From JAJKIV01 sp036274195 (GTDB taxonomy: Bacteria > Gemmatimonadota > Gemmatimonadetes > Gemmatimonadales > Gemmatimonadaceae): a stretch of DNA of 64,000 bases. The stretch covers positions 38,490 through 102,489 of the forward strand of contig DASUGD010000190.1 of the NCBI GenBank assembly GCA_036274195.1. The letters run 5' to 3'. Both the position numbers and the translations under genes were made by a program. Below are positions 53,143 through 61,197 of this stretch, piece after piece; the first letter of the stretch is position 1; the number at the start of each line of letters is the position of its first letter. The notes beneath the pieces were generated by a model that was not told where the DNA came from, ran no database searches, and was given only the letters and a program-made list of their open reading frames with translations.

Positions 53143-53972
53143 TGGTGACTCGCTACGGTCGGCGGTTCTACAAGTTGAGCGGCTCCGGCAACGACTTCGT
53201 GTTCGTGGACACACGCAGCGAGCCGGCTGGGCGCCTGGAGGATCCGGAGGTGGTCGGCCAGCTCTGCGCACGAGGGACCGGCATTGGCGCCGACGGCATC
53301 GTTTTCGTGGAACGCCCGAAGGCTGCCCACGAGCTGTTCTCGATCCGATATCTGAACCGGGATGGATCGCTCGCGCTGCTGTGCGGCAATGCCTCGCTGT
53401 GCAGCGTTCGTCTCGCCGTGGAGCTGGAGATCGTGGCGGCAGGCGAAGACTTTCAGTTCGGAACTGGCGCGGGTGTCGTTCGGGGCAGGCTGACAGCAAG
53501 TGGCCCGGAGATCGACATCCAGCCCGTCGCCGAGATGGAGACCGAGAAGGACCTGCGACGCGTCGCTAGCGACCGCCGCATGGGCTTCGCGATGGTTGGC
53601 GTCCCGCACATGGTGGTGCTGTGCGGCGGCGACATCGAAGACATCGACGTCGAGGGTCGTGGCAGGCCAATCCGGTACGATCCGGCGCTTACCTCGGGCG
53701 CGAACGTCAATTTTGTCGCTCGACACGGCGAGGGATGGGCGCTGCGGACCTACGAGCGCGGCGTGGAGGCTGAAACGCTGGCGTGTGGGACCGGCGCCGT
53801 CGCCACCGCAGCGTTGCTGTCGGCGTGGGGCGAAAGCGGCCCTGTAACGTCGTTGCGGACGCGCTCGGGCCTGGACCTCATCGTTCGGTTCCGAGGGGGC
53901 CAAGGCGGGACGTTGACGCCGTCGTTGGCCGGTGAAGGGCGCATCGTGTTCAGGGGGGAGCTGCCGGAATGA
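53142..53972 (+). CDS. dapF: Diaminopimelate epimerase
   Basis: 276 residues from ATG 53142, which shares an A with the previous stop. It interconverts LL- and meso-DAP for peptidoglycan and lysine. YKLSGSGNDFVFVD and the two catalytic cysteines, Cys81 (LLCGNASLC) and Cys215 (LACGTGAV), are present. The first motif differs from the usual CGNG.RC by Ala and Leu substitutions. It is the last plus-strand gene before the strand switch. Confidence 0.9.
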   Translation: MVTRYGRRFYKLSGSGNDFVFVDTRSEPAGRLEDPEVVGQLCARGTGIGADGIVFVERPKAAHELFSIRYLNRDGSLALLCGNASLCSVRLAVELEIVAAGEDFQFGTGAGVVRGRLTASGPEIDIQPVAEMETEKDLRRVASDRRMGFAMVGVPHMVVLCGGDIEDIDVEGRGRPIRYDPALTSGANVNFVARHGEGWALRTYERGVEAETLACGTGAVATAALLSAWGESGPVTSLRTRSGLDLIVRFRGGQGGTLTPSLAGEGRIVFRGELPE

Positions 53973-54000
53973 TGTTGGTTTTCCCTAGTTTCCCACGTCT

Positions 54001-54035
54001 CTAGTTTACATAATACTTATTATACGTAATACTAG
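54001..54035. other. AT-rich imperfect palindrome between dapF and the minus-strand block
   Basis: 35 bases starting CTAGT and ending ACTAG, with inner inverted segments (ATAATA-CT-TATTAT). About three quarters A+T, by far the most AT-rich block in the window. It lies between two convergent transcription units; it may be a factor-independent 3' end, a binding site or a cruciform. Confidence 0.6.
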
Positions 54036-54045
54036 CACCTGCGAC

Positions 54046-54080
54046 GAAAATGGCGGGCGAGCCGCAGCGACCCGCCCGCC
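54046..54080 (-). terminator. Rho-independent terminator of the TPR-protein gene
   Basis: On the minus strand GGCGGGCG, a 13-base loop and CGCCCGCC form a perfect 8-bp GC stem (54052-54080), followed by ATTTTCG. It begins 19 bases after the stop of the gene at 54099. Confidence 0.7.
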
Positions 54081-54098
54081 AGAGTTCGGCAACTCGGC

Positions 54099-54758
54099 TT
54101 ACTTGCCGGCCGGAGTGGCCGTGAGCTCGCCCAATCGAACGCGAGCCTCGGCCGAATATGGTGACGTGTTGTCCTTCGAGAGCGCCAACCAAATCTTCTC
54201 GGCCTCGGCTTTCTTGCCCGCGTCCGTCAGCGTTCGCGCAGCGTCGGCCATATAACGGTCCTTGGCCACCTTCGCCTCGGTCAACGCTGCGGCAGCCTGA
54301 TACCGCTCAGCTGCCTCGGCGTACTTTTTCTGCTGCTCGTAGCCGGCTCCCTTCAGTGCCTCGAACGTTGCCCGGTCCTGACTCGACGGTTTGCCGTCGT
54401 TCAGCACCCGTAAACCGCTGTCTGCCTTCCCTTGCTCGTAGTAGGCCTGTGCGAGAAGCATGGTCGCCTGGCTGGCGGCAGAGCTCCCGCCAAAGCGCGC
54501 GATGACCCGCCTGAGATCCGTTTGAGCCAGGGGCAGGTTGCCCTGAGCGAAACTCTGACGAGCTCGGCTCAGCGCCGCATCGGCAGCGTCCGCCCGCTGA
54601 TGCCGCCACTGGTTCCCGACGATCCAAAGCACGGCCGCCAATGCCACTACCCCGACAGCGATGCCCAGCGGCTTGGCATTCGTCCTTGCCCAGTCCGTAA
54701 CCGACTCGGCGTGGTCCTCGAACGCCGGCCGGGTCGTTGCTGCTCCCGTCTTCGTCAT
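54099..54758 (-). CDS. Membrane-anchored tetratricopeptide protein (YfgM/TPR_21-like)
   Basis: 219 residues from ATG 54758; the frame is open further up but would run through the tRNA gene. A single transmembrane helix (PLGIAVGVVALAAVLWIVG, about 36-55) is followed by TPR-like helices (ARQSFAQGNLPLAQTDLRRV, AQAYYEQGKADSGLRVL). YfgM-like proteins sit at the Sec translocon and hand proteins to periplasmic chaperones; that role is inferred from architecture only. Confidence 0.75.
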   Translation of the reverse strand: MTKTGAATTRPAFEDHAESVTDWARTNAKPLGIAVGVVALAAVLWIVGNQWRHQRADAADAALSRARQSFAQGNLPLAQTDLRRVIARFGGSSAASQATMLLAQAYYEQGKADSGLRVLNDGKPSSQDRATFEALKGAGYEQQKKYAEAAERYQAAAALTEAKVAKDRYMADAARTLTDAGKKAEAEKIWLALSKDNTSPYSAEARVRLGELTATPAGK

Positions 54759-54820
54759 TGCTCGTGAGATATGGTGAATGCGCGCTGCGTCTCGCGCGCC
54801 AGCCACCGAGACGCGTCCAG

Positions 54821-54894
54821 TGCCCCTGGCGTGACTCGAACACGCGGCCAACGGTTTAGGAAACCGCTGCTCTATCCATCTGAGCTACAGGGGC
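54821..54894 (-). tRNA. tRNA-Arg (anticodon CCT)
   Basis: 74 bases read on the minus strand. Acceptor GCCCCTG pairs with CAGGGGC, with discriminator A. The D arm has GTAGCTCAGATGGATAGAGC. The anticodon stem is GCGGT/ACCGT with loop TTCCTAA, so the anticodon is CCT, decoding AGG. The T arm is GCGTG-TTCGAGT-CACGC. CCA is not encoded. Confidence 0.95.
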
Positions 54895-55032
54895 GCGGCG
54901 GCCGCCGGACGGCGTCGTAGACTCCTGTGCCCGACGTCGTGGCCAGACTCACAAACCTATTGGGGCATCGGGTTCTACGAAAGTCAGGAAAGCGCTCGCA
55001 CCGGGCTCTGCTGCGACTCGCGACCCGCTCCC

Positions 55033-55581
55033 CTAGTATGTCAGAACCGACTCCAGCCGTCGTCCGGTCAGACGGGCCGACCCGTTCAGGAACCCCAGCA
55101 CAATCAGAAAGCTGCATCCAACGACCCGCCCGCCCACGGACTCGATAAGATCACAGGCGGCGGCTGCGGTTCCTCCAGTCGCCAGGACATCATCAACCAC
55201 CAGCACGTTCGCGCCCTTCGCGCAGGCGTCGACGTGAACTTCGAGCGCGTCGGTGCCGTACTCCAGCTGGTACGTGATTCGACGCGTCGTGTATGGCAGC
55301 TTTCCGACCTTTCGAATCGGGACGATTCCGGCGCCCAGCGCCTGCGCCACCGGGCCGCCGAGGAGAAAGCCGCGGCTCTCGATCGCAGCCACGAGCGTGA
55401 CGCCGGCGTTCTTGAACGGCGCCGCCATTTGCTCGCACGCTTCCGGAAACAGAGCGCCGTTTGCAAGGAGCGGCGTAATGTCCTTGAAGACGATTCCCGG
55501 CTTGGGGAAATCCGGGACATCACGTACCGCCCGACGCAGGTCGTCCGCGGTTCGACTCGATGAGCTGGTGCCGGATTTCAA
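55033..55581 (-). CDS. apt: Adenine phosphoribosyltransferase
   Basis: 182 residues from TTG 55581, the only start upstream of the conserved VRDVPDFPKPGIVFKDITPL. The PRPP-binding motif is VLVVDDVLATGGTAAA, and ESRGFLLGGPVA binds adenine. It salvages adenine to AMP. Last gene of the minus-strand operon before the tRNA. Confidence 0.94.
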   Translation of the reverse strand: MKSGTSSSSRTADDLRRAVRDVPDFPKPGIVFKDITPLLANGALFPEACEQMAAPFKNAGVTLVAAIESRGFLLGGPVAQALGAGIVPIRKVGKLPYTTRRITYQLEYGTDALEVHVDACAKGANVLVVDDVLATGGTAAAACDLIESVGGRVVGCSFLIVLGFLNGSARLTGRRLESVLTY

Positions 55582-55583
55582 CG

Positions 55584-55859
55584 CTACCTCACGACGGTGA
55601 ACGGTCGTGGCAGATCGTTCAGCCCGTCGACGGGCAGCTCGATGACGCGGTCGACGCGCGCCCCGGGCGGTCCGCTTCGCGCGATGTTCGTGAGCTCATC
55701 GATGGCAGCTTGTGTCCCCGATGCAGCGATCTCGACTCGGCCGTCGTCGTGATTTCGAACCCACCCCGCCAGCCCGGCACGACGAGCCGTTTCGCGCACG
55801 AACCAGCGGAATCCAACGCCCTGAACTTTCCCGACGACCTCGAGATGAACCGTCGTCAC
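55584..55859 (-). CDS. acyP: Acylphosphatase
   Basis: 91 residues from GTG 55859. VQGVGFRWFV carries the catalytic Arg and GWVRNHDDGRVEI the catalytic Asn. It hydrolyses acyl phosphates; acyl-phosphate is also the intermediate between PlsX and PlsY. Confidence 0.94.
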   Translation of the reverse strand: MTTVHLEVVGKVQGVGFRWFVRETARRAGLAGWVRNHDDGRVEIAASGTQAAIDELTNIARSGPPGARVDRVIELPVDGLNDLPRPFTVVR

Positions 55860-55865
55860 CCTTCC

Positions 55866-57020
55866 TCAGCGGCTGCGCGACCCTCCCAGGAGCGCCGCGA
55901 GGACCGAGGCGAGAACGGCAGCGTCGGTGGCCTCGGGCGCGATGGACGAGACGTCAATCTCGCCGCTCCGGACGCGGTCCGCCAGCCGATCGAATGCCGC
56001 AGCGATTCGCGCTTCATGAGGCGAGTACGCTTGCACCTGGACCGCTGGGACCGCAGTCATGACTGGAGACGCTGGCAGCGCCGTCACGACCGCAGGCTGG
56101 GGTTCGTCCCCATTCGAGTCGGGTTGCGATTCCTCGTTCCCCGTCGCGAGCTCGAACCGAAGGGACGGCTCGGGCGATTCGTGAGCCTCGTTGCCCGTCC
56201 ATTCGGCCGGGGTTGGAGCCTCGTCGCCTAACGGCTCCAACACCGGTGCGGCCGACTGTTCCGGCTGGACACCCATGATCTCGTCGAAGGCCGGGATCGT
56301 GTGCGAGTCTGTCCATTCACCGAATGCGTAGCCGCCACCGACCTCCGAGACTGGCTGCGCCACTGTCGGCAGCGGCGGCGCGTCGGTCTCGGCGAATGTC
56401 ATCTCGGGCTCGACCAAACCCGGCGTCGCCGCGACGGGCGCTGCCGCGTCCGCCTCGAGCCAGGCTGGTGTCGTCGTGGCTGACGGGACCTCGCTCGACT
56501 CGACCGTTACCGGTGGCGGTGCGGCCTCGGTCTCCAATGGCGGGATGTCCTTCGCCGGGACGTCGTTCGCGGTGATGTCTTCTGCCCACGGGTGCTGGCC
56601 GTCGACTCCGCCGCCTAACGACAACTCGTCGAGCGGGGCAGTGACCGGTTCCGGTTCGACCGGGCGGCCCGATGCCTCCGACACACCCCACATCGCGTCG
56701 AATGCATCGATCGCGTCGAGGGCGCCTATCTCATTCGCGACCGGCGGTGTCGGATGCGAGGTCGGTCCGATATCCGTGGACCGGATGGGCGTCGGCGCGA
56801 CGGGAGTGGGCGTTTTCGCAGTGGGCGTCGGCGCAGCGTTGCGCAAGACGAGCTTTCCCGGCACCACGGGCGCAACGAACGGCGCCGCGGTTGGTCGCTG
56901 GGGAGTAGCCGGGCGCGGGAACGGGCGGCTTGGGCCCGAAGTACCGGCCGGCCCGCCGAACGGTCTCGCGCCGCGCTTCGTCAAAGGTGTTTTGGTATCG
57001 TCGTGCTTCTGATCGGCCAT
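55866..57020 (-). CDS. Pro/Ala/Glu-rich protein of unknown function
   Basis: 384 residues, mostly low complexity. The first 100 residues are basic and Pro/Thr-rich. The middle is acidic with many Pro-Glu-Ala stretches. Only the last 55 residues (HEARIAAAFDRLADRVRSGE and a hydrophobic ATDAAVLASVLAALLGG end) look folded. No signal peptide. Codon use and frame are consistent with a real gene in the overlapping operon (7 bases before acyP, 57 after pcm). Confidence 0.65.
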   Translation of the reverse strand: MADQKHDDTKTPLTKRGARPFGGPAGTSGPSRPFPRPATPQRPTAAPFVAPVVPGKLVLRNAAPTPTAKTPTPVAPTPIRSTDIGPTSHPTPPVANEIGALDAIDAFDAMWGVSEASGRPVEPEPVTAPLDELSLGGGVDGQHPWAEDITANDVPAKDIPPLETEAAPPPVTVESSEVPSATTTPAWLEADAAAPVAATPGLVEPEMTFAETDAPPLPTVAQPVSEVGGGYAFGEWTDSHTIPAFDEIMGVQPEQSAAPVLEPLGDEAPTPAEWTGNEAHESPEPSLRFELATGNEESQPDSNGDEPQPAVVTALPASPVMTAVPAVQVQAYSPHEARIAAAFDRLADRVRSGEIDVSSIAPEATDAAVLASVLAALLGGSRSR

Positions 57021-57077
57021 CCGGCGGCTCCGACTCGAGTACGCTCAAACGCGATACGCCCGCCGGTCGACATCAGG

Positions 57078-57734
57078 TCATCCCTGCCAACCGTGCGTGC
57101 CCAAGAGCGGGACGAATCGGACGGGCGCGATGTCACGCCGTACGATCGTGCCATCGCGTCGCTCGAAGCTCACGAGTGTCTGCTCGTCCTTGCCGCCCAG
57201 CGGGATCAGAAGCGTCCCTCCCTCCGCGAGCTGGTCGAGCAGCGGGGCCGGCACGGTCGGAGCGCCCGCACTGACCAGGATGGCGTCGTAGGGGGCATAC
57301 TCGCGCCAACCGATGGTCCCGTCGCCGAGCAACATTGAGACGTTCCGCACATCGAGTTGCCGGAGAATCTCACGCGCCTGCTCGTACAGGGCCGGCACTC
57401 GCTCGATCGAAAAGACCTGTGCCGCTAGATTCGAGAGGAGCGCAGTCTGGTAGCCAGTGCCGGTCCCCACCTCCAGTACGCGCTCATTTCCCGTGAGATG
57501 GAGCAGCTCGAGATACTGGGCATGCACGGACGGCTGCGAGATCGTCTGGCCGTTCCCGATCGGCAGCGCTGAATCTTCGTACGCGCGGTGCCGCACACCC
57601 GTCGGTACGAAGACGTGGCGCGGGGTGACATCGACGGCACGCAGCACCGCGAGGTCGCGTATCCCCATCGTCTGCAGCGTCTCCACCAGACGGCGGCGTG
57701 CCCCCCGGTACTCGGGACCTACAGATCCCGCCAC
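57078..57734 (-). CDS. pcm: Protein-L-isoaspartate O-methyltransferase
   Basis: 218 residues from GTG 57734. It repairs isoaspartyl residues using SAM. NGQTISQPSVHAQYLELL, the SAM loop VLEVGTGTGYQTALLS and LLIPLGG are conserved. It overlaps surE by 16 bases; surE-pcm is a common pair. Confidence 0.94.
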   Translation of the reverse strand: MAGSVGPEYRGARRRLVETLQTMGIRDLAVLRAVDVTPRHVFVPTGVRHRAYEDSALPIGNGQTISQPSVHAQYLELLHLTGNERVLEVGTGTGYQTALLSNLAAQVFSIERVPALYEQAREILRQLDVRNVSMLLGDGTIGWREYAPYDAILVSAGAPTVPAPLLDQLAEGGTLLIPLGGKDEQTLVSFERRDGTIVRRDIAPVRFVPLLGTHGWQG

Positions 57735-58483
57735 CAGCTCTCCGCCGAGTCGAGCATGTCGCGATGGGTGAGGTCGAGGTGGAGCGGAGTGACCGAGACA
57801 TAACCGTCATCGACGGCCCGGAAGTCGGACCCGACCCCGCTCGCCTCCCAGTTGATCGAGCCGCCGCCGATCCAGTAGATGCGTCGCCCCCAGGGATCTT
57901 CCATTGGCCGCAGCGAGTCCGAGTAGACACGCCGCCCGAGTCTCGTTAGGCGTACGCCGCGGATCTCGCCGGCGCGCCGTGGCGGCAGGTTCACGTTCAG
58001 GAGGGTTTGCGCCGGAAACTGCGGCAGCGATGTCAGGTGGGCCAGCAGTGGCGACAGAATGTCGACCTGCTCGTCAAGCAACGAGACATCTGCCCGGAGG
58101 TCTCCGCCCGCGAATGAGATCGCTATGGACGGAATACCGAGGGCCAGGCCTTCCATGGCCGCCGCGACCGTACCCGAGTACAGCACGTCCTCCCCCATGT
58201 TCTGTCCGTGATTGATTCCGCTCAGAACATAGTCGGGCCGCTGCTCCATCAGCGCCTCTACGGCGAGCATGACACAATCGGTCGGAGTCCCATCCACCTG
58301 GTACTTTCGCTCACCGCGTTTGACGGGGCGAAGCGGGTGATGGAGCGTGAGCGAGTGGCTCGTAGCGCTCTGCTCACGGTCCGGCGCGACGACCGTGATC
58401 TCGCCGAGTGGCTCGGCGGCTCGCACGAGACACTCGAGGCCGTAGGCGAGAATCCCGTCATCGTTCGTGCAGAGGAGTCGCAT
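57719..58483 (-). CDS. surE: 5'-nucleotidase SurE
   Basis: 254 residues from ATG 58483. MRLLCTNDDG gives the two metal-binding Asp residues, with PDREQSATSHSLTL and LSGINHGQNMGEDVLYSGTV following. It dephosphorylates nucleoside monophosphates and is often linked to pcm in stress survival. Confidence 0.95.
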   Translation of the reverse strand: MRLLCTNDDGILAYGLECLVRAAEPLGEITVVAPDREQSATSHSLTLHHPLRPVKRGERKYQVDGTPTDCVMLAVEALMEQRPDYVLSGINHGQNMGEDVLYSGTVAAAMEGLALGIPSIAISFAGGDLRADVSLLDEQVDILSPLLAHLTSLPQFPAQTLLNVNLPPRRAGEIRGVRLTRLGRRVYSDSLRPMEDPWGRRIYWIGGGSINWEASGVGSDFRAVDDGYVSVTPLHLDLTHRDMLDSAESWWRDL

Positions 58484-59163
58484 CAGTGTCGAGTTCCCAT
58501 CCCGAACTGCCAGAGCGTCTTCACGATTCGTGCGGAATCCCGAACAGCTCGGAAGTGGCTCGGGATAGTGGCGGCGTAGATCGTTGGAATGGGAACAAAC
58601 GTAATGCGGGCACCGAGGCGTCCAGCCACGATGAGGAATTCCGTTTCGAACTCGTACCGATCGCCAGGGGGTCGGACTTGGGCGATGAGATCCGATCGTA
58701 TCGCTCGGAAACCGCTTTGCGCGTCGGCAACCTCCCGACCAATACAACGTGCCACGGCCGCGGCCGACAGGCGGTTCGTTAGGCGCCGTCCGGCCGGCAT
58801 CGCACCATGGCGCTCGCGCGCGCCGATCGCGATGTCTGCGTTCGACAGCGCCTCGACCAGCGCGGGCGCGTATCGCGGATCGTGCTGCCCGTCGGCATCG
58901 ATTGTCACGACAAGGTCTGCGCAGCGTTCGGCCGCGACGCGAAACCCCGCGCGTAGCGCCACTCCCTTTCCCTGATTACGTCCGAGCCGGACAGTCATGT
59001 CGGCGAGAGGACGTGCCGCAGCGTGGGTCCCGTCGGTGGATCCATCGTCGACCACGGTGATGAACGCGGTCGGGAGCGCCGCTCGAAGCCCGGACACGGC
59101 CGCCGCGATGGTCGGTTCCGCATTGAACGCCGGCACAACACAGACGACGCGATCGTCACTCAC
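58483..59163 (-). CDS. Glycosyltransferase family 2
   Basis: 226 residues from GTG 59163; the frame continues upstream but only as shadow of the merR-like gene. VCVVPAFNAEPTIAAAVSGL, TVVDDGSTDGT, NQGKGVALRAGF and TIDADGQHDPRY are the GT-A motifs. No membrane helix, so it is of the dolichol-phosphate-sugar synthase type. Its stop overlaps the surE start. Confidence 0.9.
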   Translation of the reverse strand: MSDDRVVCVVPAFNAEPTIAAAVSGLRAALPTAFITVVDDGSTDGTHAAARPLADMTVRLGRNQGKGVALRAGFRVAAERCADLVVTIDADGQHDPRYAPALVEALSNADIAIGARERHGAMPAGRRLTNRLSAAAVARCIGREVADAQSGFRAIRSDLIAQVRPPGDRYEFETEFLIVAGRLGARITFVPIPTIYAATIPSHFRAVRDSARIVKTLWQFGMGTRH

Positions 59164-59573
59164 GTGGCGGACGGCTCGGGTTCGTCCCGACCGCTCGCCG
59201 CTTCCGACTGCGGCAACTCTGTTCCGTCGAGCACACGCACGATGGACTGCAACTGGCGCTCGAGATCGCGGATCATCTGGACGTCGAGGGCGGCACGGGC
59301 CTCGGCGCGAAGGGAGCCGGCTTTGCGTTGCTCCTCGATCCGCTGCCGAGCCCCGTCGATCGTGTACTTCTCGGTGTACAACAAGTGCTTGACGAGCATG
59401 ATCAGCTCGACTTCGCGCCGCTGATACACGCGGTTGCCAGACCGATTCTTCGCGGGGTTGAGAAAGCGAAACTGACTCTCCCAGTAGCGAAGCACGTGCG
59501 GTTTCAGGTCCGTCAGCGCGCACACGTCGCCGATCGAAAAAAACTCCTGAACCGGCTCTTCTTTGGTCGGCAT
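59160..59573 (-). CDS. MerR-family transcriptional regulator
   Basis: 137 residues from ATG 59573. The N-terminal helix-turn-helix FFSIGDVCALTDLKPHVLRY and wing NRSGNRVYQRREVELI are followed by a short coiled coil. No effector-binding cysteines. It belongs to the short MerR type often found in phospholipid or gpsA neighbourhoods; the target is unknown. Confidence 0.9.
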   Translation of the reverse strand: MPTKEEPVQEFFSIGDVCALTDLKPHVLRYWESQFRFLNPAKNRSGNRVYQRREVELIMLVKHLLYTEKYTIDGARQRIEEQRKAGSLRAEARAALDVQMIRDLERQLQSIVRVLDGTELPQSEAASGRDEPEPSAT

Positions 59574-60565
59574 CAGTCCTGCTCCGCGCGAAGCTCGCGA
59601 GTCATCAGCTCGGAGATCGCAAGGCGCGGTGGCTGTGCTTCGAACAGAATGCGATGAACGGCCAGGACGATTGGCATGTCCACTCCTTCGCGCTCCGCCA
59701 GCGCGCACGCACTGATCGTGTTGAGCACTCCCTCGGCCACGGTGTCCTTCCCCTCCAACGCCTGTTCCAGCGTGCTTCCCTTCCCGATCTCGATGCCCAA
59801 CGCACGGTTGCGACTGAGCGCGCCCGTACACGTCAGCACGAGATCTCCCAGACCGGCGAGCCCAGCGAACGTCGCCTGGTTTGCCCCCAGGGCCATTCCG
59901 AGCCTCGTCATCTCGGCCAGCCCCCGCGTTATGAGCGCGGCGCGCGAGTTGAACCCCAACCCAACTCCCTCGGCGATGCCCGTGGCGACCGCCATGACGT
60001 TCTTGAGGGCGCCGCCCAGCTCCACACCGATGACATCGTCATGTGTGTAGACGCGAAATACGTCGGAGCTCAACGCCCGCTGCACGACCGCGGCGGCTTC
60101 TTCGTCCGCCGACGCCGCCACCACGGCCGTAGGCTGTCCTCGTGCGACCTCGACCGCGAAGCTCGGTCCCGAAAGCGCGACCACGGCATGGTGTGGAAGC
60201 GTGTCGCCCACCACATCCGACATGATCGCGAGAGACTCACGCTCAATGCCCTTGCTGGCCACCACCAGCACGGCGTCCGTCCGTACAGCGGCCGCACCGC
60301 GGGCCGCAACGTCGCGAAGGGCGTGCGACGGCGCGACGTATGTCACGAGCTCGGCATCACCTAACGCGTCCGGCATCTCGCCCGTCGCCCGAATCGATGC
60401 CTCGAGACAGATGCCTGGCAGGAAACGCCGATTCTCCCGCCCGTCGTTGATGGCCGCCACGACGTCCGGCTCGCGCGCCCAGAGTGAAACGACATGCCCG
60501 TTCACGGCCAGGACGTTCGCCAGCGCCGTCCCCCACGCGCCCGCACCGACGACAGCGCACCTCAT
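59573..60565 (-). CDS. gpsA: Glycerol-3-phosphate dehydrogenase (NAD(P)+)
   Basis: 330 residues from ATG 60565. The nucleotide loop is GAGAWGTALANVLA, the substrate/catalytic region VELGGALKNVMAVATGIAEG, then TCTGALSRNRALG. It makes sn-glycerol 3-phosphate, the acceptor used by PlsY, encoded next door with a 4-base overlap. Confidence 0.95.
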   Translation of the reverse strand: MRCAVVGAGAWGTALANVLAVNGHVVSLWAREPDVVAAINDGRENRRFLPGICLEASIRATGEMPDALGDAELVTYVAPSHALRDVAARGAAAVRTDAVLVVASKGIERESLAIMSDVVGDTLPHHAVVALSGPSFAVEVARGQPTAVVAASADEEAAAVVQRALSSDVFRVYTHDDVIGVELGGALKNVMAVATGIAEGVGLGFNSRAALITRGLAEMTRLGMALGANQATFAGLAGLGDLVLTCTGALSRNRALGIEIGKGSTLEQALEGKDTVAEGVLNTISACALAEREGVDMPIVLAVHRILFEAQPPRLAISELMTRELRAEQD

Positions 60566-61197
60566 CGAATCGGCGGCGGCGTCTTGCGGCCAAACCGCGG
60601 CTCCTCGCCACGGCGTAGGCGCACGATGTTCGATCGATGCGTCCAGAACACGAACGCGGCAACCACGATGCTCACGGCAAACAGCGGTGATCGGAGTCCG
60701 CCCATGACAGCGATCGCAACGGGCAACACCGCGGCGCCCGCCAGCGATGCGAGCGACATGTAGCCGCTGACGACGAGCACACCGAGCCAGACGAGCAGCG
60801 TTACTCCGATGGCTGCTGGGGCAAGCGCCCCGAACACTCCCGATGCCGTCGCAACCCCCTTCCCTCCGCCTTTCCAGAGCAGGAACACGGGCCTGACGTG
60901 ACCGATGATGGCGGCGATACCGAACCCAATGGCCCAGGCAGTCAACGCGCTGGGCTCCGACACTCGTGGCCCGATCAGGTGGGGAAACCACAACACAGGC
61001 ACGGCTCCCTTCGCGGCATCGAACAGCAGAACGACCACTGCGACCTTGGCGCCGAGCACGCGGTAGACATTCGTTGCACCAAGGTTGCCTGAGCCGTGCT
61101 GACGAAGATCGATTCCCCGCGTCACCTTGCCCGCGATGTACGCCGCCGGGATCGACCCCGCCAAGTACGCGAGCACGAGACCCAGGTAAGGAGACAC
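60562..61197 (-). CDS. plsY: Acyl-phosphate:glycerol-3-phosphate acyltransferase PlsY
   Basis: 211 residues from GTG 61197, with five or more hydrophobic helices. HGSGNLGATNVYRVLG, LLWKGGGKGVATASG and FVFWTHRSNIVRLRRGEEPR are the three cytoplasmic motifs. It acylates glycerol 3-phosphate using acyl-phosphate from PlsX. Confidence 0.94.
   Translation of the reverse strand: MSPYLGLVLAYLAGSIPAAYIAGKVTRGIDLRQHGSGNLGATNVYRVLGAKVAVVVLLFDAAKGAVPVLWFPHLIGPRVSEPSALTAWAIGFGIAAIIGHVRPVFLLWKGGGKGVATASGVFGALAPAAIGVTLLVWLGVLVVSGYMSLASLAGAAVLPVAIAVMGGLRSPLFAVSIVVAAFVFWTHRSNIVRLRRGEEPRFGRKTPPPIR

Noticed and set aside
54759..54851. Upstream extension of the TPR protein
   Set aside because: It would translate part of the tRNA-Arg gene; ATG 54758 precedes the conserved region.
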